NCBI GenBank assembly: GCA_947072265.1
Contig: CAMTHN010000004.1
Span: forward strand, 1 to 22,839
Direction of reading: 5' to 3'
DNA length: 22,839 bases
Origin: an uncultured Clostridia bacterium
Lineage (GTDB): Bacteria > Bacillota > Clostridia > Oscillospirales > Ruminococcaceae
A program made the position numbers and the translations under genes. How positions within the stretch are numbered: the stretch's first letter is position 1; each line of letters opens with the position of its first letter. Of the stretch, positions 1 through 6,454 are shown piece after piece. The notes under the pieces are model-generated. The model was not told where the DNA came from and did not search any database. It saw only the letters and a program-made list of their open reading frames with translations.

Positions 1-2
1 AA

Positions 3-158
3 TCTGGATATAACTATAAATTATTTGAGTCACAAATAATAAAAGATGTTAAAACCTTAAATATAATATCCGTTCCTACTATATTTATAAATTAAAAAAG
101 ATATGATGATACTGTATTTACGGAGAAAGAATTTTCAAAACAAATAAAAAATAAATAA
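3..158 (+). pseudogene. 3' end of a thioredoxin-fold protein with an in-frame TAA (partial)
   Basis: The window opens inside an open frame that reads 30 codons to a TAA at 93-95 and then continues in the same frame for 20 more codons to a TAA at 156-158. The residues before the internal stop include SVPTIFIN, and those after it begin KRYDDTVF and end in IKNK. This resembles the end of a thioredoxin/glutaredoxin-fold domain, as in AhpF-type domains: a cis-proline VPT, a beta strand, then an N-G-K/x-x-F turn and a last helix. The stop sits where the turn glycine is expected. The second stop lies inside the terminator arm, so the original gene probably ended at 158. It could be a decayed gene, a truncated protein that still works, or a sequencing error. 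The 5' part lies outside the window, so the exact family is uncertain. Confidence 0.5.
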
Positions 159-209
159 ATAAAAATAGCAGAGTTTATAAACTCTGCTATTTTTATTTAT
201 TTGTTTTTT
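146..209. terminator. Long bidirectional terminator palindrome between convergent genes
   Basis: Arms 146-176 and 179-209 pair over 31 positions with one mismatch (152/203, a G-U wobble in one RNA) around a 2-nt loop. The GC-containing core AGCAGAG/CTCTGCT is flanked by A-rich and T-rich runs, so it can terminate transcription from both sides. The arms include the stop codon of the plus-strand gene (156-158) and of the minus-strand gene (197-199) at exactly mirrored positions. Confidence 0.9.
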
Positions 210-493
210 TCTCTTTCTCTATTTCGCATATCTCTATATAGTATATAAGCTTTAGCTACCTCGGCATATTCTTTTATTAATCCTATCTCAACTATATCTT
301 GAATTTCTTCTACATGTAGTGGGTTTTTTTGGATTTTTTTGTCTATTTCATCTGTAATTTTCATAATTTTTGTATAGTCTATCTCTGTACCAGTAGCGTA
401 TGCAGATTTTCGTATAGCGTTTACTATTTTTATGACATCATATCTTTCTCTTAAACCATCTCTTTTAACAACTTCATTATAATGTATAGACAT
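197..493 (-). CDS. Free-standing ATP-cone domain protein, last gene of the nrdIEF operon
   Basis: This 98-residue protein is a single ATP-cone. It carries VVKRDG at residues 8-13 and ends with the helix VEEIQDIVE...VAKAYILYR. ATP-cones bind ATP or dATP and set overall activity when fused to ribonucleotide reductase catalytic subunits (NrdA, NrdD, NrdJ), and they form the effector domain of NrdR. Here there is no zinc ribbon, so it is not a complete NrdR, and the AKAYILYR ending is of the reductase type. The start ATG at 491-493 follows AAAGGAG. It begins 18 nt after nrdF and is probably cotranscribed. NrdE next door is class Ib, a group that usually lacks this domain. Binding to NrdE or NrdF in trans is inference; it may instead be a remnant. 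Confidence 0.85.
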   Translation of the reverse strand: MSIHYNEVVKRDGLRERYDVIKIVNAIRKSAYATGTEIDYTKIMKITDEIDKKIQKNPLHVEEIQDIVEIGLIKEYAEVAKAYILYRDMRNREREKNK

Positions 494-511
494 TTAAACA
501 ATCTCCTTTAT

Positions 512-1474
512 TTAAAAATCAAAATCAGTATCTTTTAAAGATTCAACTTTTGTCGACTTTATATACCCGTTTCCTTTGGTAGAAAAAAAGTCATGATTTT
601 TTGTATCAGTTCTTAATCCATTTATGATAATAGGGTTTACTTTTGATTCATCTACATTAAAATAAGGATTAAATCCAAGATTCATCATGGCTTTATCAGC
701 ATTATATTGTATAAATGTATGAACTTGATCCTGTAAATTAAGAGTTGAGTAGAGGTCATTTGTATATCTAGTTTCATTATCAAAAAGCTTATTTAATGTA
801 TTTATAATATTTTTATATACAGTTTCCTGCTGTTTCATAGAAAGTTCTGAAAATAGTTGTTGAGCTAAAATTCCTACATAAACTCCATGAACAGCTTCAT
901 CTCTAATTATTAGATTTATAATTTCGCCACTGTTCATAAGTTTTCCTTGTCCCGAAAGAAATAAAGGATAGAAAAATCCAGAATAAAAAAGAAAACTTTC
1001 TAAAAAAACGCTTGTTGCCATTGCTTCAACTAATGTTTGTTTATTATTTATAGATTCATAGCTTTTAGTTATAATATTTGCTTTTTTTTGAACATAATCA
1101 TTTGATTCAATCCAAACAAAAATTTCGTCAATTCTATCCATACTACATAGGGTAGAAAATATACTACTATAACTTTTTGCATGCATATGCTCCATAGCTC
1201 CCATAAAAGATAAAACAGATTTTTGATGTGGATTATTAATTGCTTTTGACATTAATGGTATTCCAATATCTCCTTGCTGTGTATCAAGAAGGGTTAGTCC
1301 ACCAAGAACGCGTTCATATGTATATTTTTCTTCATCTGATAAAGCTATATAATCTAATTTATCGTCTGTCAACGGAATCTCTTCATCAACCCAGAATTGT
1401 CTAACATTTTGATCCCAAAAAATCTTGGTAAAATCATCTTCCATTCTATTCCAATTTATTGCAGAATATTTCAT
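512..1474 (-). CDS. nrdF: Class Ib ribonucleotide reductase small (radical) subunit
   Basis: The 320-residue protein houses the dinuclear metal and tyrosyl radical that starts ribonucleotide reduction on NrdE. All expected ligands are visible: D64 (LTLLDTQQGD), E95 and H98 (GAMEHMHAKSY), E159 (VFLESFLFYSG), E193 and H196 (RDEAVHG). The radical tyrosine is Y102 in HAKSYS. The C-terminal tail DTDFDF should dock on NrdE. Length and motif order are normal for NrdF. Because nrdI is in the same operon, the cofactor is likely Mn(III)2-Y. AAGGAG lies before the ATG at 1474, 27 nt after the nrdE stop. Confidence 0.96.
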   Translation of the reverse strand: MKYSAINWNRMEDDFTKIFWDQNVRQFWVDEEIPLTDDKLDYIALSDEEKYTYERVLGGLTLLDTQQGDIGIPLMSKAINNPHQKSVLSFMGAMEHMHAKSYSSIFSTLCSMDRIDEIFVWIESNDYVQKKANIITKSYESINNKQTLVEAMATSVFLESFLFYSGFFYPLFLSGQGKLMNSGEIINLIIRDEAVHGVYVGILAQQLFSELSMKQQETVYKNIINTLNKLFDNETRYTNDLYSTLNLQDQVHTFIQYNADKAMMNLGFNPYFNVDESKVNPIIINGLRTDTKNHDFFSTKGNGYIKSTKVESLKDTDFDF

Positions 1475-1501
1475 TATATAATATATCTCCTTTTATGGGG
1501 T

Positions 1502-3580
1502 TTATACAGAACATGCCATACAATTTTCTATAGTTAAATTTTTTGTTCTAGTGTAGTACAGACTTTTTAATCCTTTTTGCCAAGCGTATATATATAGTTT
1601 CGCTAGATCTCTTGTAGTGGTATTATTTGTTGCAAAAAGAGTTGTACTAATTCCTTGGTCTACATGATTTTGAACTTCCGAAACAAGGTCTATAACATTT
1701 TTCATATCCATATTATATGCTGATTTATAAAAAAAGAAATTATCAGATGAAAGGTATGGCATAGGATAATAAGTAGTTGCATTTCCATATGTTCTTGTTT
1801 CTATATGATCTACAATCGGAGCTATAGATGGAGTTGAATTTTGGATATATGATATTGATTGTGTCGGAGCTATGGCAAGTCTATATGCATGATATAATCC
1901 ATTCTTCATAACTTCATTTTTTAATTTATCCCATTTATTAATATTTGGAATAGATATGTCTTTAAATATATTTTTTATTATATCAGTTTTGGGAGCAAAA
2001 TCTTCTTCTAGATATTTATTAAAATATACTCCGGAAGCATACTCTGATTTATCAAAATATTTAAATTTTTCATTTTTTTCTTTTGCAATTAACATACTTT
2101 TTTCTATAGAATAATAATTTATTATCATAAAGAAAGTTCTTACAAAATCTCTAGCTTCATCACTTTCATAGTTTATATGATTTTTTGCCAAAAATCCATG
2201 GAGGTTCATAGCACCAAGACCAATCGAATGAAAATCTCTATTTGCTTTAGATATGCTAGGTGCGTTATGTACATTTGATAAAATACTAACACAGGTTAAA
2301 GCATCAACAGCTGTATGAACAATATTTCTAATATCTTTACTTTTCATGGTATTTGCTATATTTAAAGATCCAAGATTACAACTTACATCATATCCTATCT
2401 CATCTTCTTCGCCATAGTTATTTATTATAGAGGTCTTCTGTATTTGAAATATTTCTGTACAAAGATTAGACATTTTTATATCCCCTATATTTTTAAGAGG
2501 GTTAAATTTATTTGCAGTTGATTTATATACAATATATGGATATCCAGATTCAAATTGTGTTTGAGCAATTTTTATTAAAAGTTGTCTTGCATTAATAAGT
2601 TTTTTTTGAACTTTATTATTTTCTAAAAGTTTATCATACATGATGTCCATATCCATATCATCCATATGTTTATTATATTGTTTATAAACAGTTAATGGAG
2701 CAAATAGAGCTATTTGCTTATTTTCTTTCGCCAGCTCAAAAAATTTATCAGATATAATTAAAGCTACAGAGAGTGTTTGTATTCTACTTTTTTCATCTGA
2801 ATTTATTTTTTTAGTATCAAGGAAATCTTCTACATCCCAGTGAAAAATATTTAAATAAACTGCCCCTGCTCCTTTTCTCTGACCCATTTGATCAGCATAG
2901 CTAAAAGAATCTTCTAACAATTTCATAACAGGTACAATTCCTTTACAGGCATGTGAAACATCCTTTATTGTCTCGCTTTTTCCACGTAATTTTGAGAGGT
3001 TTAAAGCAACTCCTCCGCCTATTTTTGAAAGTTGCATAGATGTTCCAATATTAAATGCTATAGAATTTAATGTATCATCTAACTCTAATAAAAAGCAAGA
3101 AACCATCTCTCCTCTTCTAGCTTTTCCTGCATTTAAGAATGTTGGAGTTGCTGGTTGATATTGTTGGTTTATCATAGAAAGACCCATTGATATTGCCAGC
3201 CCTATATCTCCTTGTGCAAGGTATAGAGAAACAGATATTATTCTGTCTTGATATGTTTCTAAATATTTTTGTTTATCATTGCTTTTAAGTGAATAGTCTT
3301 TATAAAATTTTGAAATAGCCATAAATGATTGAAATTCAAAATTTACAGAGTATATACTTTCTTTTATTTTTAAGATATCAGATTTACTATATAGCTCGAA
3401 AAAATCTACATAATAGTCATTCTGTATTAAATATTTTATTCTCTGTATATAATCATCAAAAATAAACATTTTATTATCAATTTCTTTTTGGAATTCTATG
3501 ATTGCTTCTTTGTCTTTTTTAAGGTTAAAAAATCCGTCAACTTTCATCATAATTTCATTATTTTTTTCTAAATAAATCAA
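1502..3580 (-). CDS. nrdE: Class Ib ribonucleoside-diphosphate reductase large subunit
   Basis: The 692-residue catalytic subunit reduces ribonucleoside diphosphates to deoxy forms. C162 (GEMVSCFLLE) and C401 (VSCNLGSLN) are the redox pair. C374 lies in SNLCTEIF with N372 and E376 and is the thiyl radical site. Y675/Y676 carry the radical, and the tail ENCMACSV provides the C687/C690 pair that takes electrons from a redoxin. There is no N-terminal ATP-cone, as usual for NrdE; a separate cone protein is encoded two genes later. The start is TTG at 3578-3580, chosen because AGGAG precedes it by 9 nt. It overlaps the end of nrdI by 23 nt, which suggests coupled translation. Confidence 0.96.
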   Translation of the reverse strand: MIYLEKNNEIMMKVDGFFNLKKDKEAIIEFQKEIDNKMFIFDDYIQRIKYLIQNDYYVDFFELYSKSDILKIKESIYSVNFEFQSFMAISKFYKDYSLKSNDKQKYLETYQDRIISVSLYLAQGDIGLAISMGLSMINQQYQPATPTFLNAGKARRGEMVSCFLLELDDTLNSIAFNIGTSMQLSKIGGGVALNLSKLRGKSETIKDVSHACKGIVPVMKLLEDSFSYADQMGQRKGAGAVYLNIFHWDVEDFLDTKKINSDEKSRIQTLSVALIISDKFFELAKENKQIALFAPLTVYKQYNKHMDDMDMDIMYDKLLENNKVQKKLINARQLLIKIAQTQFESGYPYIVYKSTANKFNPLKNIGDIKMSNLCTEIFQIQKTSIINNYGEEDEIGYDVSCNLGSLNIANTMKSKDIRNIVHTAVDALTCVSILSNVHNAPSISKANRDFHSIGLGAMNLHGFLAKNHINYESDEARDFVRTFFMIINYYSIEKSMLIAKEKNEKFKYFDKSEYASGVYFNKYLEEDFAPKTDIIKNIFKDISIPNINKWDKLKNEVMKNGLYHAYRLAIAPTQSISYIQNSTPSIAPIVDHIETRTYGNATTYYPMPYLSSDNFFFYKSAYNMDMKNVIDLVSEVQNHVDQGISTTLFATNNTTTRDLAKLYIYAWQKGLKSLYYTRTKNLTIENCMACSV

Positions 3581-3932
3581 TATTATTAACTCCTTTTTCT
3601 ACTATTGTTACATCTTTTTGAAATCCGGAAGATTCAAATTTGTGAATTATGGGTATAGAAAATTTATATGATATTATATCCGCAGAAGTTGCAAAATATT
3701 TACCAAAAGATCTGTTTCCGCTAGAAACAACCCCAACTAAAAATTTACTATGTTTAGTTATAAATATATCTACATTTTTTGGAACTTCTCCAAGTTGTGT
3801 GGTATATGTTATAATTATAAATTCTTCATCTATAGTGTTAATATCTTCTATATTTACTATGGTATGATTTAGATTAAGTTTTTTAACAAATTTTAGGACG
3901 TTGCCTGTTTTAGAGCAAAATGCTATAATCAT
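3558..3932 (-). CDS. nrdI: NrdI flavodoxin-like activator of class Ib RNR
   Basis: This 124-residue protein has the NrdI pattern: an N-terminal strand MIIAFCSKTGNV forming the FMN phosphate loop, ITYTTQLGEVP, and the VVSSGNRSFGKYFA segment that covers the flavin. NrdI supplies the superoxide or peroxide oxidant that converts Mn(II)2-NrdF to the active Mn(III)2-tyrosyl form. It is the first gene of the minus-strand operon. AGAGG stands 5 nt before the ATG at 3930-3932. No redoxin gene (nrdH) is seen in this operon. Confidence 0.93.
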   Translation of the reverse strand: MIIAFCSKTGNVLKFVKKLNLNHTIVNIEDINTIDEEFIIITYTTQLGEVPKNVDIFITKHSKFLVGVVSSGNRSFGKYFATSADIISYKFSIPIIHKFESSGFQKDVTIVEKGVNNIDLFRKK

Positions 3933-3977
3933 ATATACCTCTATGTATTATTATATAGTTTTTCTAATAATACCACA

Positions 3978-3986
3978 ATTATATCA
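3978..3986 (-). promoter_or_regulatory. Extended -10 promoter for the nrdI operon
   Basis: On the minus strand this reads TGA TATAAT, an extended -10 element, about 45 bp before the nrdI start; the -35 region is weak. A second candidate overlaps it: TTGTGG (3978-3973), a 17-bp spacer, and TATAAT (3955-3950), but that would leave only about 10 nt of leader. No clear NrdR-box pair was seen. Confidence 0.55.
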
Positions 3987-4039
3987 TATTGAATATCATA
4001 ATTATTTTATTTTATATTAGATTGGAGTGTATTTATTTA

Positions 4040-4444
4040 ATGGATATATTATATAAATTTGAAAAAACGGTTGATACACAGAAACTTGTAAATCTTTTTA
4101 AATCTGTAGACTGGAAATCAGCAGACTATCCAGAAGAGCTTACAAAAGCTATCCAAAATTCGCATAAAGTGATAACAGCTTTTGATGGGGATAAATTAGT
4201 TGGGATAATAAATGGGATTAGTGATGGATATATGGTTGTATATTTTAGTTATGTAATAGTTCATCCAGATTATCATGGTAAAAAAATAGGTGAAACTATG
4301 ATGAATTCTATGCTTAAGTTTTATGAAAATTTAAAGGTTAAAGTTTTAATATCCTATAATGCTTCAAATGGATTTTATAAAAAACTTGGATTTATAGAAG
4401 AGGAAGGTAAAACAATATATATTCAAAAAAAAGACAGTTTTTAA
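4040..4444 (+). CDS. GNAT-family N-acetyltransferase
   Basis: The protein has 134 residues from the ATG at 4040. The acetyl-CoA binding motif A is seen as a beta strand followed by VHPDYHGKKIGETMM (74-88), the Q/R-x-x-G-x-G/A loop in the form HGKKIG. NASNGFYKKLGF (107-118) is the usual motif B end. Such proteins acetylate an amine; the substrate here cannot be read from sequence. A longer frame starts at 3989 but has no ribosome site and would span a likely promoter (TTGAAT 3989-3994, TATATT 4013-4018). GGAG at 4024-4027 is 12 nt from the ATG, rather far. The gene lies 25 nt before thyA and may be cotranscribed with it. Confidence 0.85.
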   Translation: MDILYKFEKTVDTQKLVNLFKSVDWKSADYPEELTKAIQNSHKVITAFDGDKLVGIINGISDGYMVVYFSYVIVHPDYHGKKIGETMMNSMLKFYENLKVKVLISYNASNGFYKKLGFIEEEGKTIYIQKKDSF

Positions 4445-4469
4445 TATAATAATAAATGAGGTATATTTT

Positions 4470-5297
4470 ATGAGTGGTTTTGACGAATTATTTATAGATA
4501 ATTGTATTAAAATATTATCTAATAAAGTTGATAATAATATAGAAACAAGGGCAAAATGGTCTGATGGGACACCTGCATATACAGCAAAAATATTTGGTTT
4601 AATTAATAGGTACGATCTTTCAACAGAATTTCCTATTATGACATTGAGATATTTAAATTTTAATGCATTAGTTGATGAAATATTATGGATTTGGCAAAAA
4701 AAGTCAAATAAAACGTCTGATTTATCTAGTAAAATATGGGATAATTGGGCGGATAAAGATGGAACAATAGGAAAAGCATATGGGTATCAATTAGCTGTTA
4801 AACATAAATATAATGAAGGTGAATTTGATCAAGTTGATCGAATTTTATACGATCTTAAATATAATAAATATAGTCGTCGTATAATATCAAATATATATAA
4901 TCACAGGGATTTATCCGAGATGGGTTTATATCCATGTGCATACAGCATGACTTTTAATGTTACTGGAAATAGATTAAATGGAATTTTAAACCAAAGATCT
5001 CAGGATATGCTTGTAGCAAATAGCTGGAATGTAACTCAATATGCTATTTTAATGCATATGTTTGCTATATCATCTGGTCTAGAAGTTGGAGAATTAGTTC
5101 ATGTGATTTCAGATGCACATATATATGATAGACATATAGATATTATTAAGTCTTTAATAAAGAATCTATCTCATCCATCTCCTAAGCTTATTATTGACAA
5201 TAATATTTCTGATTTTTATAAATTTGATGTTAGCAGTTTTAAATTAGATGGGTATAATTATAGTGAAAAAATAAATAATATACCTGTTGCTATATAG
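4470..5297 (+). CDS. thyA: Thymidylate synthase (ThyA)
   Basis: The 275-residue enzyme methylates dUMP to dTMP with methylene-tetrahydrofolate, giving dihydrofolate that the next gene reduces. The nucleophile is C156 in LYPCAYSM. QRSQD (175-179) binds phosphate, N187 is the conserved Asn, and DAHIYDRH (215-222) contacts the nucleotide sugar; the C-terminus is NIPVAI. It is a divergent ThyA: Ala follows the catalytic Cys where His or Val is usual, and the common LGxPFN loop reads VANSWN. I recall this variant from Lachnospiraceae-type sequences, so it is probably functional. GAGGT stands 8 nt before the ATG. Confidence 0.93.
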   Translation: MSGFDELFIDNCIKILSNKVDNNIETRAKWSDGTPAYTAKIFGLINRYDLSTEFPIMTLRYLNFNALVDEILWIWQKKSNKTSDLSSKIWDNWADKDGTIGKAYGYQLAVKHKYNEGEFDQVDRILYDLKYNKYSRRIISNIYNHRDLSEMGLYPCAYSMTFNVTGNRLNGILNQRSQDMLVANSWNVTQYAILMHMFAISSGLEVGELVHVISDAHIYDRHIDIIKSLIKNLSHPSPKLIIDNNISDFYKFDVSSFKLDGYNYSEKINNIPVAI

Positions 5298-5316
5298 AAA
5301 TTCGTGAAGGTATATT

Positions 5317-5820
5317 ATGAAATTTATAGTTGCGATAGATATAAATAGGGGAATCGGGTTTAATGGAAATCTTCTTTTAAAAATTCCAGAAGATATGTAT
5401 TTTTTTAAAAAAACAACTTTAGGAAGCATTATAGTAATGGGGAGAAATACCTATGAATCTTTACCTAATAAAGCTCCTCTTTATGGCAGAATAAATATTA
5501 TATTAACTAGAAATAAAGATATAAATCCAGATGGATTTATAACATTTTATACAGAAAAAAGTCTTAGAAAATATCTTGAAAAAGAGACACTAAAAGACAT
5601 CTTTATAATAGGTGGCGAGCAGATATATAATATTTTTCAAAAAGATTTTACAGAGGGATATATTACACAAATAGATTATTCTTTTGATGCAGATTGCTTT
5701 TTTCCAGATATTTTTAAAGATGGAAATATGATTTTGGATAAAACTATTTCTACTGGATTGTATAAAAATATAGAATATAAAAGAGAAAAATATGTAAATA
5801 AAAAGACAAATAAATACTAA
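5317..5820 (+). CDS. folA: Dihydrofolate reductase
   Basis: The 167-residue enzyme reduces dihydrofolate with NADPH. It shows the N-terminal strand FIVAIDINRGIGFNGNLL, the catalytic acid D26 in IPEDM, IVMGRNTYESLP (39-50) for the NADPH pyrophosphate, and IIGGEQIY (97-104). The active-site tryptophan of many DHFRs (W22 in E. coli) is Leu here. It starts 19 nt after thyA, with AAGG 6 nt before the ATG, so the two form a dTMP-folate recycling unit ending at the terminator just downstream. Confidence 0.95.
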   Translation: MKFIVAIDINRGIGFNGNLLLKIPEDMYFFKKTTLGSIIVMGRNTYESLPNKAPLYGRINIILTRNKDINPDGFITFYTEKSLRKYLEKETLKDIFIIGGEQIYNIFQKDFTEGYITQIDYSFDADCFFPDIFKDGNMILDKTISTGLYKNIEYKREKYVNKKTNKY

Positions 5821-5864
5821 AAAACACTAACAAATATTTTATAATATTGTTTAGTGTTTTTTTT
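5821..5864 (+). terminator. Terminator of the GNAT-thyA-folA unit
   Basis: AAAACACTAA (5821-5830) pairs with TTAGTGTTTT (5851-5860). The stem continues through an internal mismatch into AATATT pairing and is followed by a T run. It begins directly after the folA stop. Confidence 0.85.
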
Positions 5865-5896
5865 ATTTAAATATTTTATATAGGGAGATTAATTAT

Positions 5897-6244
5897 ATGC
5901 ATATTGAAATTAATAGTGTAAAAAATGCAGTTAAAAATAAAAATATATTGGGTAGATATGGGTCATTTTTCATTACATATTTTATAAATATTGATATAGA
6001 TAATAATCTTAGTATTGTCAAGAAAAATATATATAAGTATATAGATATCTTTGCATATATTGATAGCTTATGTGAAACTTTATATGAAAGATTATTTGTT
6101 TTATTTATTGAGCAGAACGATGCTTGTTTTAATTCATTATCTGATAGTATAAAATTTTATAATACAATAAGTAAAGAAATTAATCTTGAAATAATTTCTT
6201 TTATTAAATATAAAATAGATAGAGTTTGTAAAAAAACTTTTTAA
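5897..6244 (+). CDS. Unrecognised 115-residue protein
   Basis: I do not recognise this protein. It starts at ATG 5897 with AGGGAGA well placed before it, which supports real translation. It is rich in Ile, Asn, Lys and Tyr, has no signal peptide, and has no convincing membrane segment, although the middle part (residues about 45-75) is hydrophobic and aromatic. Two cysteines (59 and 77) do not form a motif. It stands alone between the folA terminator and the convergent groEL terminator. It may be a lineage-specific gene. Confidence 0.6.
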   Translation: MHIEINSVKNAVKNKNILGRYGSFFITYFINIDIDNNLSIVKKNIYKYIDIFAYIDSLCETLYERLFVLFIEQNDACFNSLSDSIKFYNTISKEINLEIISFIKYKIDRVCKKTF

Positions 6245-6367
6245 ATATAAATTATATACTATAGATGACGATATTATGTTTGTAGCGGTTATTAGAAAAT
6301 AGATTATTAGCTGTTATTGGGATTTAATTTTATTGGGGTAAGGGAACCGGGTAAATAAAAATTGTTA
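6245..6367. other. Non-coding stretch with possible decayed coding remnant
   Basis: No gene was recognised here. One frame (6254-6352) reads TIDDDIMFVAVIRK, a stop, IISCYWDLILLG, a stop, GNRVNK. It looks protein-like but is interrupted twice. The 6335-6354 part is locally richer in G and C than its surroundings. No tRNA cloverleaf could be drawn. Confidence 0.2.
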
Positions 6368-6415
6368 ATAAAAATAAAAGAAGAGGACTATAAAGTCCTC
6401 TTCTTTTATTTTTAT
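6368..6415. terminator. Bidirectional terminator downstream of groEL
   Basis: Perfect 22-nt arms at 6368-6389 and 6394-6415 enclose a 4-nt loop. The GC-rich top AAGAGGACT/AGTCCTCTT is flanked by A and T runs on both sides. It serves groEL from the right and may serve the small plus-strand gene from the left. Confidence 0.92.
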
Positions 6416-6454
6416 GTATAAATATGCAAGTATCTAATATTAATATATAATATA

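Noticed and set aside
6245..6370. Possible tRNA or small RNA with local GC enrichment
   Set aside because: No cloverleaf, TTC loop or CCA end could be found, and no promoter was evident.
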